Of a DNA stretch of 64,000 nt, positions 1 through 10,780 are shown piece by piece. The notes beneath the pieces were generated by a model. That model was not told the DNA's origin. It did not search any database and saw only the letters and a list, made by a program, of their open reading frames with translations. This DNA is from Hymenopellis radicata (taxonomy: Eukaryota > Basidiomycota > Agaricomycetes > Agaricales > Physalacriaceae). Where the stretch lies: NCBI GenBank assembly GCA_015501595.1, contig JADNRX010000165.1:1-64000 (forward strand), in the 5' to 3' direction. Numbering within the stretch: the stretch's first letter is position 1; each line of letters opens with the position of its first letter. Both the position numbers and the translations under genes were made by a program.

Positions 1-274
1 TTGCGTTCGTGAAAAAGTGCATTTTCGTACCCCCTACCCCAAAATAAAGTGTTCGAGGATTTTTTTTCGAAGTTTCCGGCTGCAGCTTTTGTTTGTAGGG
101 TATCCCAGCCATGTATTTTGCTATTAGAATTCAGTCTGTGAAGCCATACACCCCACCGAAGCGAATAGACTTAATCTCGAGTGCGCACTGCAAGTCAGCA
201 CAGCCACACAAGCGTTGAGTCCCAATCAGGCAGGTCCTCTTATCTGCCATCCATCGCTCGCGTACAGAGGACGC

Positions 275-700
275 CCATCCAGGGGAGCAGAAGACGTCTC
301 CCGCGAAGATGTCAGTAGGATGCGCCAGGAGAGAGGAGACGCACCCGAGAAGATGACCCGCTTGAAGACGCGCCCCAGAGGAGACGCACCCCAGAGGAGT
401 CGCAGAGGAGCAGTCCGCGAAGAAGCACTCACGAAGACAACGCCCACGAAGACGTCTCCGCGAGGATGTCTCTCACGAAGACGCCATCCGAGGAGCCACA
501 CCCGAAGAGCCACACCCGAAGAGCACCCCAGACGAGACGCCCCGCGCACCACAGAGGAGAGACGTCTCCCACGAAGACGCCTCCCACGAAGATATCACCA
601 CGACGACGCCCCGACGCACCCCAGAGGAGACGTACCCGGCAAGGTCACTCCAGCGAGCCAGAGACGGGTCCACGAAGATGTCGCGCTAGCAGAGAGGAGA
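275..700. repeat. GAGGAGACG/CACGAAGACG minisatellite, copy 1
   Basis: Degenerate short tandem repeats of two related words, about 10-15 bp each (gaggagacgcaccc and cacgaagacgcc). The stretch is open in several frames on both strands and encodes only Arg/Pro/Ser/Thr-rich or hydrophobic low-complexity peptides. It ends ~125 bp before the DUF6589-like start codon, so it lies in that gene's promoter or 5' leader. Confidence 0.75.
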
Positions 701-824
701 CGCGCCCGGGAAGCCACGAGCAGCGTTGGTGGGCAGGGTGTGTGACGCGTCGTCCAACGTGGAATCCTGACTGACAGTGATAGACTGAGCAACCGTACAC
801 ATACACGTCTTGTAATCGGGTACC

Positions 825-2507
825 ATGTCGTCGCTTCCCCTTGCGGAAGCCAAAAACATCGCTCAAGTACCGCATATACTCAAATCACAGCCTCCAATGG
901 AGGGAGCGGACAAGCGAAACTTAGTTCTGCCCTTGTCAGCATACCCAATCACAATACAAAGCTCAAAGATCTCGATTTGGCAGGCGCCATGGAGGCGCGT
1001 CTTCAAAGTGCCGCGCAATTTGGCATGGTACGCTAGGTGTCAATTCACGATTAATGAAATTCACTTGAACAGAATGACCTTATGCCGAACCACGAGCAAC
1101 GAGAGTCGATTTACACCAGTCCATGATCATTATCGTGAAATCCCTCATCGAGCATCATCAGAATTCAAGCACCTTGCGAATAATCCTCTGCTGCAGTACA
1201 AGCCCCGCCGACCTCTTCCTCTTCATTTTAGGAATCAGCATATCTCCGTTCATTCCGTTGTTGGGAACACACACCGCCTGTACACCTCGCTCATAAATGA
1301 GACGTACACAAAACAGCTGGGCCTCGATGCGAAGATGTTTGAGAACTCTTTAATACCCAGTACGTCATTCGAATTCTATTCAACGTCGTAGTTGACTTTT
1401 TATCTAAGGTGTCAACTCTAGTGCGATAAATCAGGCTATTCGAAAAGCTCAGATAGCTTTGCGTCGTGCACCCCAACCATTAACTCCAGAACAGAAGCTC
1501 ATCACGTCACTACAGGTAGACCCCTTTGTTCAACTCAATCCATATGAATAATTCTGTTTGCACAGCTCGGTCCCGGTCTTCTAGATATCATGAAAAACTT
1601 TTGTCAAAGCGTCCCTCGATAATCACGTCGGCCGCCCAGACATCCTTGGTTCATGGTCGTCGACTTTCTCTATACTAAACAAAGCGCATCTCGCGAGTGG
1701 CGACCCCAAGGATTACCACAGCCTCCTGACTACCCTCGAGACCATGATGAAAGTGTCCTTCCTCGACTGCTGGCGCACCAACTGCGGTTTCCCCTCCATT
1801 GAGGCCTTCGCTGCCTCCAACCCCACACCCTCAGATCTCCTCGCCATCGCGCGGAAAATAGCCATCAACCACGCGAAACGCATTGTCCCGCAGGATCGTA
1901 ACAATCCGGACGATGCGCAATATGCGAGCGAGTACGACACGGAGGAATGCGCCGCGTCGGATACAGTGTTTTACAACGGCAGACTTGGCCTGACCACGCT
2001 CCTCCGCATATTTATCCTAAAGTACGCGATCGACGATGCGGATATCGAAGGGCGGAGGATATATTCGGAGTTATAAGTATAGCGCTGACAGGTGGCGGCA
2101 AGGATGCGTGGGCTGAAGAGCTCTTTCATTATATTCATGGCATCAAGTGCCTGTGGCCGGAGCCGTTTGCGTAAGTCCGGGTTTTCCTACCTATGCTCTA
2201 CGTTGGCTGAGTGGATCCTAGGGATATCATGCGCGACAGCCTCATCATCAACATATTCCGGGAGGGCTCGAATGCGCAGGCGGCTGATGTTTCCAAGGAA
2301 TACCTGTCTGCGTATGCCAAGTTGAAGCCGATTGTTTGTGTATCACCAGTCACGCCCTAATGTTGCTTGTAGTACTTTATAACGGTGAACGACGCGCCCG
2401 CGGATTTGTGGCACAAGGCCGAGAGCGTGGAAGACGCCGTTGGTATCGTTGACGCGTTTGACGCGTGGATGAACCGCGATCAACCTCAAGGCTGCGTCGT
2501 TCAGTAG
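825..2507 (+). pseudogene. DUF6589-like protein, copy 1, frame broken by single-base indels
   Basis: Same six-exon layout as the copies at 11,969 and 23,271. Against copy 2 it has one-base differences near 883, 1,110, 1,159, 1,265-1,280, 1,522 (intron), 1,593 and 2,046, mostly in or next to short runs. The exon differences destroy the frame in exons 1, 2 and 4. Almost no substitutions accompany them, and from ~2,050 to ~3,757 the two copies are identical. That pattern fits sequencing error near a contig end as well as it fits real decay, so the pseudogene call is provisional. The family guess is explained under copy 3. Confidence 0.55.
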
Positions 2508-3010
2508 GCCCGAGCTTGTCTTGGTGATGGAGCACTATAGCTGGCCATAATTGAAAATTGCTTTATTTGGAAATTGCCGACAGCCGTCGCAGTCAAGCAC
2601 GCTCCGTGCCATTTTTCGGGAGAATATGGAGGATAACTCGGTGGTGGCAATTAGGGTAGAAGGGCAGCGAGTGTAGCAGCTGCGGTGAGTGCTAGTGCTA
2701 TGGGTAGCAGGCGAGACGAAGCAATATAGTCCACTATGCATCAATGAAATTGTAGTTCATTCAAAAACAGAATAAAACAGATCTGAACCAACGAAGAATG
2801 CACATTCCGAGGAAACAATACACTAAGGTGGATCTGGCATGGGACGTGCTCGAGTGCTCGACCGCCTTGATGTCAGCGTAGCAGAGGAGCCCGCCACAGA
2901 CCCTCTGATTGCTGTCGAATGAAAAACAGATTTTCGCAGATGACAATCTGTATTTCGGTCACTAGTTTACAGACCTGTAGTACTGAGGCTGTATAAAACA
3001 ACAGTAGGAA
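2508..3010. other. 3' flank of DUF6589-like copy 1
   Basis: No gene was recognised in this stretch, which is AT-richer than the gene and identical to 13,657-14,159. Most of it (to ~2,950) is also present after copy 3 (24,970-25,330). The last ~60 bp is the short novel joint between the duplicated 3' flank and the captured DUF1479 fragment. Confidence 0.6.
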
Positions 3011-3296
3011 TCTCTGGCTACGGTCGCGTCGCGCAAGCCCGAGGCGGAGGGCTCTATCGCGGCGATCTTCACATCGCTTGACGCCAACAAAGGTGCGGAC
3101 GGGCTGCCTGAGCGCTTCGGCCAGCTCAAGCGCGACATATTCCACGACGACCTCGTGCAGAGCTGGCGCGAAGTCGTCGCGGAGCTCGAGGTGGTCACTG
3201 ACAAGGTCGTTGCCAAAGGATCTGAGGTAGGCGTCGTGGGCCTTTCAGTGTTAACCCTCACGTCTCTGACCTGCTGTGAAGATTATTCCCAAAATC
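3011..3296 (+). pseudogene. Truncated DUF1479 gene, exon 1 plus intron 1 (unit 1)
   Basis: Nearly the same sequence as 26,569-26,852 of the intact DUF1479 gene. It starts inside exon 1 (after the first ~57 bases), runs through exon 1 and intron 1 into the first ~14 bases of exon 2, then stops abruptly after attcccaaaatc. It lacks the start codon and all catalytic exons, so it cannot make an enzyme. It retains some frame in exon 1 with substitutions such as GLPERFGQLKRD. It is a captured fragment and marks one breakpoint of the duplication unit. Confidence 0.9.
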
Positions 3297-4570
3297 CGTT
3301 CGCGTTCGACTTGAGAATTTTCCCGACCTCCCGCCCATAAATCGCGCCACATCTGGCGGGTCCGGCGTGATTTGCACGGCGACAACGATGGCATGGTCTC
3401 CATCCTGTAGGAGCATTCGTCCGAGTCTGGGCTATCTGCGTCCTCGGGAGCTAGTCTAGACGATGAAATCAGCATTTGAAGAAATGAGTCAAATTTACAA
3501 GTCTCACCTCAACATGACGAGGTCAACGGCGGGGTCCATACTTGGGATAAAGCAGCTCCAAGGTGTTGGTCAGGGGGGCAAGAAATTGAAAGAGATATCT
3601 GTGTAAAGGCGGTTAGCTACGGCCACGAGAGGGATGTTTATCTCCTTACCATTGACATAAGTAACCATGTAAACGGCCAAGTACTACACAATCTATACTG
3701 AACGGGAACTAGTCAGCAAAGGTAACTCAAGTAGTCGGAATTTCACTTGCCTATCAAACACGGGGGCATATAGACAAGGTTCAGTCTTGGTTCAGTCGGT
3801 ACGGCGCAGATCGACACATGCTTGTCATGTAACCTGCATCGATGTAGTCGCGACGACTTACCATACTTGCGTGAAACAAGAAATCCCGCATCAATGAGTA
3901 TATCCGAGGCGGTAATCATATCTTGAGGCAAACGATTAGTGTTTCCGTCACGGAAGCATCTCCAGTAATGTTGCAGCGTTCCAGCCGGCACGCAGCCAAA
4001 CTGTCTTTCACCGGCACGTAGCCAAATGAGTTGTTACGCCTGTCCACCGTGAGCCGAAGACGGATTTCACATCCCCGGCGCAGAGCCAAGTTCACGTCGT
4101 CGTCCGCAGTCAAGTCCAGTGTTTGACGGCCGCGAGACAAGTGCCGAGTCGAGGTATTAGTACAAGCTGTAAGTAAGGTCAGTATTGAATGTCATATCTT
4201 ATCAAATGACACTCACGATTGAACAAGAGGGCGGACGCGACGTCCTTTCTGTAAATACGTGAGTAAAAGCGTAGATAAGTAGCGTGGTGACGAGCAACTC
4301 ACCGATGAAATAGAAAGCAAAGGTAAGCCCCCAATACTTAGGACAATGTTGTCGACATATGTCGGGCATAACCACACAAGGCCATAAGTTTCCCCCCGCC
4401 CTCTCGTGGATCACTGGCAGCCGGCGCGAAGCCAAACTGTCATTCACCGGCACGGAGCCAAATGATTCCGTTGAAGGTGACAGCAGGTCGTTTCATTCGT
4501 TAACTGAACACAGTCCTGCAGAAACATGACAGTGGTGAGTAGTCGTGCAACAAGAAAAGGAAAGCCTTAC
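3297..4570 (-). other. Minus-strand exon-like segments with a repeated motif (unit 1)
   Basis: No complete gene can be read, but the minus strand carries well-formed fungal introns, for example near 4,201-4,235 and 4,254-4,305 (gtgagt..ttacag) and 3,602-3,652 (gtaagg..acacag, branch gctaac). Between them are coding-like pieces such as TLDLTADDDVNLALRRG and MITASDILIDAGFL. A 50-bp module translating as SFGYVPVKDSLAACRL occurs near 3,985-4,032 and again as SFGSVPVNDSLASRRL near 4,412-4,462. It is probably the 3' part of the minus-strand gene starting at 5,901, decayed. Frames cannot be joined here. Confidence 0.35.
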
Positions 4571-5901
4571 CGACGTGAACAATGGCAGCGATAAGGGTAC
4601 ACTAATACCACTCGATAAGGAGACTGTTACGAAGAGGGCTATGCAACGGCTTACCCTTTGTGTTTACATTACTGAGTGGCCCACGGCGTCCCGAACAACT
4701 TGTGGTGTTACAAAGCTGTAATTGAGCATCAACACCTGTCGATAAGAGCAGTAAGTCAAATGAAAGAACGGGCGAGCGAGTCTAACATACCTCTTCTTGG
4801 TGTTGACCCGACTAAGACTATATCAAGAGTTAGACTTCGGGGGCGACGAAGAGTGTAACAAGACAAGCGTACCAGGTACGCAAACAGTTCCTAGTCGAAC
4901 GGGAGCGTGCGTCTTGTCTGACGATTTATCCAGAGGCAGGCGGAACCTAGGCGAGTCGGACTGTGACGGGAATGAGTTCACGAGTCAGAAGACGAAATCA
5001 GGCGACTCACCGTGCTAGTCGAGGCGGCAAGCTTCAAGTCCATAGTCGTGTCGATAGACTGGAAAGCCGTGGTAAGTCGAGCATAACAACGAAGACATAA
5101 GAGACCTTGCCTGTGGGTTTTTGAGGAACATTCCACGGGTACGGTTGAACGTGGTGCTCCCAGTTGGCGAAGACAACAGTCGGGCAAAGAATCTTTGACG
5201 TTTGCAGTCGACTAAATCTGCAGGACAGCGTCGGCAGGTTTGTCCGTGAGAGATGGAGATTTATTCCCGAGGGTGATGGAACCCTTTGACGGCGAGAGCG
5301 GCGGGGTATGTCTACGGCTTTCGTGAGTTCAGGACCAATGGAGACAACAAAAGACGTACCAAGAGTCAAGGCCTGACGACAAGTGGGTCTGGGACGAGGT
5401 AAGCCGTTGATACCACAGTAAGGAATAACAAAACGCACCAGAGAACGATGCTCGGAGCCCGTATTGCATTCCACACTACACCCCCGTTGGACGCGACAGC
5501 CTCAACGACGCGGCGGAATCCTACACAAAGAGCCCTTTCAGTAAGACGGTCGACGACAAGAAAATGAAGTGAACTAACCAGTGTCGAAATAGCAATGAGA
5601 GCGGGCGTCGCGAGCGGCGGCGACGACATAAAATGAAGGAAGCCTGTGAAATGTTAATCCAGCTCAATGACGTGTACAAGCGCAAGACGACGAACCAGAG
5701 CGGTGAGAAACGGGCTCGAGGGCGGGGCGCTGGAGGCAAGAACGAGTCAACGAGGGTGGTATGATGGTGGTAGGAGGAAACCCACCTGTCACGATCAACG
5801 TGACCTTTTTGACCGCGTCGGGATGGCGATGGAGAGCGCGTCGGCAGCGACGTCGAGAGCAGTGCTGGCAATGAGGAAACAGTGATAGAAGACATGGGCA
5901 T
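4571..5901 (-). CDS. Intron-dense minus-strand gene, unrecognised (unit 1)
   Basis: A chain of 11 exons stays open for ~276 codons: 5786-5901, 5696-5729, 5579-5643, 5414-5534, 5360-5372 (13 nt), 5106-5311, 5011-5058, 4873-4960, 4791-4817, 4655-4735 and 4571-4601. The introns are 41-56 nt, all GT..AG, most with a CTNAC-like branch site. The ATG follows a minus-strand TATATAAG (5981-5988) and a CT-rich tract. Exon 4 encodes a hydrophobic segment (VLWCVLLFLTVALTLG), probably transmembrane; later exons are Ser/Arg-rich. Frame is lost after exon 11, where copy 1 has one extra base relative to copy 2. I do not recognise the protein. Splice choices had some freedom, so this is a model, not a proof. 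Confidence 0.4.
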
Positions 5902-6259
5902 GAATGAGGGAGAAGACAGGTCAAAAGTGGGAAGAAAGGAAGGAAGTAGGTGATGATGGACTTCGGAGGGATTCCATCGCCTTATATATCGTTTCCCAGT
6001 AGTCCAGGCTCCACAAGACGTAAATAGATTCCGAGAATCAAGACCCGTGATGCGCGAATACCCGCTGAGCCGAGAACTTTGAAAGTTCCAAGCCAATTAT
6101 CGTGCCGCCACCCGGACTCATTTCCGTCTCCTACGCGAACTGAGCGCCCTGACAACATAATAGCAACAGAAATAGCTCACAAATAAACATCGAATGTTGA
6201 GTCTATGAAGGAACTCAGACCCCGTTGTACGTAGGTAAATAGAAACCAGTTGGACTCAC
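5902..6259. other. Promoter region, no gene seen
   Basis: Contains the TATA box above; otherwise no coding-like segment was noticed on either strand. Confidence 0.5.
5981..5988 (-). promoter_or_regulatory. TATA box of the minus-strand gene (unit 1)
   Basis: Reads TATATAAG on the minus strand, ~80 bp before the ATG at 5,901, followed by a pyrimidine-rich stretch (cttccttcctttcttccc) typical of fungal transcription starts. It is conserved in unit 2 at 17,114-17,121. Confidence 0.5.
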
Positions 6260-6462
6260 CTCCTCCAGAATGCACTGATTCTGTCATTCCTTTCGTTCGC
6301 GCCAAGTCTCCGCGGTACAAAATGCTCCCATCGTTTCAAGGAGAGGACCCTGATCGTCTGATGTGAATCATCTAGAATAAACAGACGGGGAACTGAAAAA
6401 CTTACAGATTGGTATTTCGTGGCGGCGGACATTCGCACCGCTTCGCGTTGTGTTCTGGGCAC
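6260..6462 (-). other. Exon-like segment, minus strand
   Basis: The minus strand reads SHQTIRVLSLKRWEHFVPRR followed by LGANERND, and ends at a good donor (AG|GTGAGTCC). It is conserved in unit 2 near 17,395-17,566, but there a single-base loss shifts the frame after the NERN residues. It is probably an exon of a second decayed minus-strand gene; the function is unrecognised. Confidence 0.3.
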
Positions 6463-8430
6463 GGAAAGTAGTCGGCGTTTACGTTCTGATGAAATATAAT
6501 AGGGTCAGACTTAAATTGAAGCTAATGAACCACGGAAAAGGCAGGAACCTTCTGAGTGCCAAATTGAATTCTGGATTATTGTCGTGTAATTGTCCAATTA
6601 CAGCCGATACGACACCACACGTAAGGCTACACAAGGTTTATACAAGTGCGAGAGTCGCCATTTAGGGACGGCTTTGGCGGGAAACGCGAATTGCGCAAAA
6701 GTGTCGGAGGGATGGAGGAGGAGAACGATCACTTGCGTCATTTCCCCGCATCCGAGAGTCGAGAGATAAGATAGAAAATACCCCAGACGCGTCATAGGGC
6801 CAGGAGATCCTCGTGCTATCGATGCTCAGGGTCCAAGACGCCTCGCTGAGCGTTGACGCGAAAAGCGGGCGTAAAAGCGCGTTCAATGGTCCAAGTACCG
6901 TCGGAATTCGGCTTACGTAAGGCACAGAGTGATATCCAGGTAAATTCAGGTCTAGAAGCGTTGGCAGAGAGCGGGAAAGCAAAGGTGCGCGTTGGTGTAA
7001 CCGACTCGAGATCGGAGTGGTCGTGGTTCGAGTGCAAGATTACCCGATCACCTGGGGTGACCTGGGCTCGATCTATGACTTACAACATGACATTTCCCCG
7101 TCAGTTCCGAGACGATAGAGCTTCTGGAACAGGTACCCAGCTTGGTATACCTGCTGAGTGAGCGGAGTGAATATCCCACGAAGGACACGCGATATCCTCC
7201 TGGCGACACCACGGACATCATGTCCAGGGTTCATATTACCGATCGCGCTAGTCTCTGTGTTCGCCCTTTTCGAAGTTTTTGAGAAGTCAACATTGGAGTT
7301 TTCAGCTGAACACGCTTCGCCGTTAATGTCAACAAGTGATATACAGGTAAGTCCGGTCTTTTCTCCGATTCTGGGTCATTACCATGTTTTAGTAGGAACT
7401 CTTGCCGTACTTTCCGTCTCATGGACAGCTTCTCGAGTGTCTTTAACAGCATGATATTCCAACATATGTATTTTTACTGTAATCTAAGTAACACTTTCGA
7501 AGGCCATAGTAACAACATTTACACAATTGCAGTCATTTCACATATGAAGAAGTTGGGAAATCACATCGTATTTCGCTACGCTACAACAAGATCTTTCTAG
7601 CGACGGTATTTCGACTGATGGACCTACTACCGCCTCAGCCCGGACATAATAACCCCTCGAAACCGCATGCAAGATGAAGCTACAAATCCCGGAAGCAATA
7701 CCGCGACGCAGTCGCCGTCTGTACGAGAGCCAACGACCAATCAAAACTCGAAGATGATTGAGCAGAATTAGAAGGACGAACCTTGTGCCCCTCGTCGTTG
7801 AATATTGCCGATCTTGTCAACAGAGGCCGTGTCCGTGGGTCTAGTTGAGGCCGCTGTAGGTCCAGGACTCGTCCATACTGATGTCGTCCTAGTCGTTACG
7901 CGAATTCTGCAAGTGTGGCGCTTTGTTCAGGGAGGTCATCCAAACGGCAGCAGTGAGAAGCTCGCAGCGCGAGCGCAGCGGCGAATAGCCGCTGGTCACT
8001 GCTGCCAATATCCTGAACCAATCATCGACCGTCAGCATAAGAATTCAGGCAGGTAAAGGCCTGTAAAGGCACGTACTCGAAATGAAGTCCCGGATAATGT
8101 TCCGAATGCGGCGAGAATACCGAACGTGAAGAGATCCAGATCTCCGTCAACGGCGTAGTTTATCCGGGGTGAAGGGGCGGCCGTAAGTCCATGCGAAATA
8201 ATATCGCTTGTTGGTTCCCCAGAAGTCGGGATATCGGTCTTGAAACGCGCGTGAAGGAGTCCAGTCAGGCGGACATCGTGGAGGGCGCGAAGCGCCCGAT
8301 TTGATTCCTGGCACGGTGTCATGTTCAAAACGAGCGAATTCGAAGCCAAGACATACCGAATTTGAAGGAAAGACGGCGCTGAACTCTAGAGGAAATTCAT
8401 GTCAGGAACACTTGCCAAATGAACCCGTAA
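6463..8430. other. Unresolved spacer (unit 1)
   Basis: No gene could be read. Plus-strand frames of ~100 codons at 6,853-7,161 and 7,158-7,454 are open in both units, but their differences are mostly amino-acid changing, as expected of neutral DNA. Splice-like signals of both polarities occur, for instance the plus-strand tgatatacag|gtaagtccgg near 7,346. Sequence near 7,960-8,005 (gcgcagcggcgaatagccgctg) forms a short inverted repeat. Confidence 0.4.
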
Positions 8431-9260
8431 TTCTTACTTTTTCCTGAAAAAAAAAAGCCCGGCCGGCGAGGCCACCCCACGCCGTAGACGTTCAATAGCC
8501 TGTGTTCGAAAAGCCGAAGTCTTGAGGTGGGGTGGCGGCGGCCAAGGAGGCGGCGCAACCGCCTCTTCGTCTAGGCGCGAAAGACCGTCCATTGCGTAAG
8601 GGATCTCATCAGATCTACGCACGAAATGAAGTCGATTTGATCTAAGAAGGGTCAGAAATGCGACCGGAAAATGATGGAAAGCAAGCACCATTTTCCTGGA
8701 AAAAAAGCCCGGCCGGCGAGGCCACCACACGCTGGAAGGAGATGGATATCTCGTGTTCCACTCTAGACGTCTTGAAGTAGAGGCGCCCACGTCGTCGGTC
8801 GCGTGTCGGGAGGCGGCGCAGCCGCCTCTGCGTTTCCCAAGGAATCGTAAGGCGCATAGCTCGGGCGCAATTTGAACCAAATATCAATGCGAGATCTGAT
8901 GCAACGGGTCAGAAATGAAGGGGGAATAGCAACACAAAATACGCACCATTTCACCAGAAAAAATGCCGGTCCGGCGAGGACACCACACGCCGTTCTCCTT
9001 CGAGTTTTCGTTTCCGGTCCATTTGAAAGTTGGCACATCGAGGCGTCGTAATTCCAAGTTGCAGGTCCAGAGGATGAAACGGATAATGATTGTCTTGAAA
9101 ATACGTCAAAATGGAGAAAGAAAAGGACGAAAACCACACACTTTTTCCTGAGGTTCATGCTATCCCAGTTCCAAGAATTGTCGTTCTGGGGTCTTGCAGT
9201 CGAAGGGTAAGTCGTTCCGCGCAAAATGAAGCCTTCAAACGGCTGCGAAACGCGTCGTGT
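8431..9260. repeat. Three ~250-bp degenerate tandem repeats (unit 1)
   Basis: Each repeat contains an A-rich tract, then the core gcccggccggcgaggccacc or a close variant (near 8,456, 8,706 and 8,963), a GC-rich palindrome (gaggcggcgcagccgcctc near 8,811, imperfect near 8,547), and agggtcagaaatg. On the minus strand the core reads as a polypyrimidine tract plus CAG, and translates GVASPAGLFF or similar in each unit. They may be diverged duplicate exon/intron modules. Confidence 0.6.
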
Positions 9261-9405
9261 TCCGGTTTGGCGTTTTTGCAGATGATGGCGGGAGGAGAAC
9301 GTTGAACTGCCTCATTGGGCACGATCGACCGGTCCTTCTTGCTTCCTCTCAGTCACGTCGCGTCAAGACGCTGCCCATTACGCTCGTCTCCATGACTACA
9401 CCCTG

Positions 9406-10330
9406 TCAAAAAAAATAGTCAGCTTTGGAATATGAAACCACACTGTACACGCACCTGGAAACTTTTGCATCTAGTCGCTCTACCACTGTCTCAACCTTCG
9501 TCTCGTGTATCGCTCGACGTCCCGCTCCTTCTGCGAATTCTGACCCCGGATCTGCGTAAATTGAGCTGCTCGACTCTGCTTCTGCCTTTTGCGAATTCCG
9601 ACACCGGATCTGCGAGCCCTGGAACAACAGAGTCTTCAGCAGGCGAACGGCACCCAGACGACAACTAACGTACCGACCGTGGAACTCCAAACTCGAATGT
9701 GGACAAATTGAGCGGCTATGGTCTCGCGACGCACTCTGTTCGCCTTGCTACCGCTTGAACAGCACCGACTGTATGAAATCTCAGCGGGCGAACAGGGCAA
9801 AGACGACGGATGGCTTACCCAAAAATTCTAAACCCGGATCTGGACGAATTGAGGGGCTGTCTCTACATCACGCGAGCTCTTCGAAACTCCCGTCAATACC
9901 TCAAAGAATGTATGGAATTTCAGTGGGTGAACCGACTCAAGGCGACAACTGACTTACCGTCACTGAACAATCCCAAAATCCAAACCCGAATCTGGACGAA
10001 TTGAACGACTATGTACGCGTCTCACAAGCCGTCAAAGACCGTATGAATATTCCCGGGTGAGAGACTCTTTTAGTGCAGGAACCACATTAACAGGTAAGCT
10101 TACCAGCTCGTTGTAGACATGTCGGAAGGCTGAAAATGTCCCGAGACGATAGAATTGCGGCAGACGAGCCGGCTCGAGAGCGAGACAGGTCGACTTGCTG
10201 TGCTGTTCAAGTCGAACTGGAAGTGCCAACGACGAGACGTAGTGACGGGAGGAACGAATGAGCTTGCCGAGACCGTGCATTACTTACCCAAACACGGCGG
10301 ATTTTCGCGATTCAGGGCTCTAGACTCTGC
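9406..10330 (-). other. Tandemly repeated exon-like modules, minus strand (unit 1)
   Basis: Three successive minus-strand exon-like blocks (9958-10020, 9819-9899, 9674-9768) each contain a segment translating as QFVQIRV(W). Each is followed by a donor (GTAAGTC, GTAAGCC or GTACGTT) and by similar intron sequence (agttgtcgcc or cgtcgtctttgcc). A further block (9,537-9,620) repeats the gatccg-containing core twice. Upstream, 10,093-10,200 is an open block ending at GTAAGC with ATTTTCAGCCTTCCG inside. It looks like exon duplication within a small-exon gene. One block has a TAG in frame close to its end, so no intact product is claimed. Confidence 0.35.
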
Positions 10331-10773
10331 TTCGTAAGACCCTGCCCGCCGCATCGCAAGACACTTTCCTGTTCAATGTCTTGTTCAATTTCATTGTCCG
10401 GTTTATTCATGACATTGTCCTTGATTTTCCCAGTCGACAGACACCAAGAATGCCTTAATGGAAACTAACCATTCTATGTACACACCTCTATTCCTGGACT
10501 GGGCAAGGTACAGAAGGATCGTCCCTGCCTACTTCCAATATTGCAATGACGGAGTGGTGAATTCCTTTGAGCTGCTAGTCTGGCATTTGGGCATCAGAAC
10601 GGGACATTCAGTATATGTATCAAAAGCTACAAGTCAGCGCTATTGAACGGTATGGAGGAGAAGTCGAACAGACACAAAGAAGTGTGGCGCAACGCGGCAT
10701 GCCAAGTCTGCGTCTAGACTCGCTACGTAAACCGCGTCGGAGTTCAAGTCACGGGAAATTGGTCTTGGGAGGG

Positions 10774-10780
10774 TATATAA
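10774..10780 (+). promoter_or_regulatory. TATA box upstream of distal hairpin (unit 1)
   Basis: TATATAA within gggtatataaactg, followed at ~40 bp by a CT-rich tract (cattctttccttcccac) that could hold a transcription start. No coding region follows before the unit ends; the only structured element downstream is the hairpin at 11,033-11,085. Confidence 0.5.

Noticed and set aside
215..745. A 176-codon Arg-rich plus-strand frame over the minisatellite, with counterparts in units 2 and 3
   Set aside because: It follows the repeat sequence, several frames are equally open on both strands, and the three copies are not kept in register by the array changes.
1036..1038. In-frame TAG at the end of exon 1 in DUF6589-like copies 1 and 2
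   Set aside because: It disappears if the upstream donor GTACGC is used, which keeps phase in all three copies, so it need not be a nonsense mutation.
6853..7454. Two ~100-codon plus-strand frames conserved in both units
   Set aside because: Differences between the units are mostly amino-acid changing and no family features are seen, so openness is probably chance.
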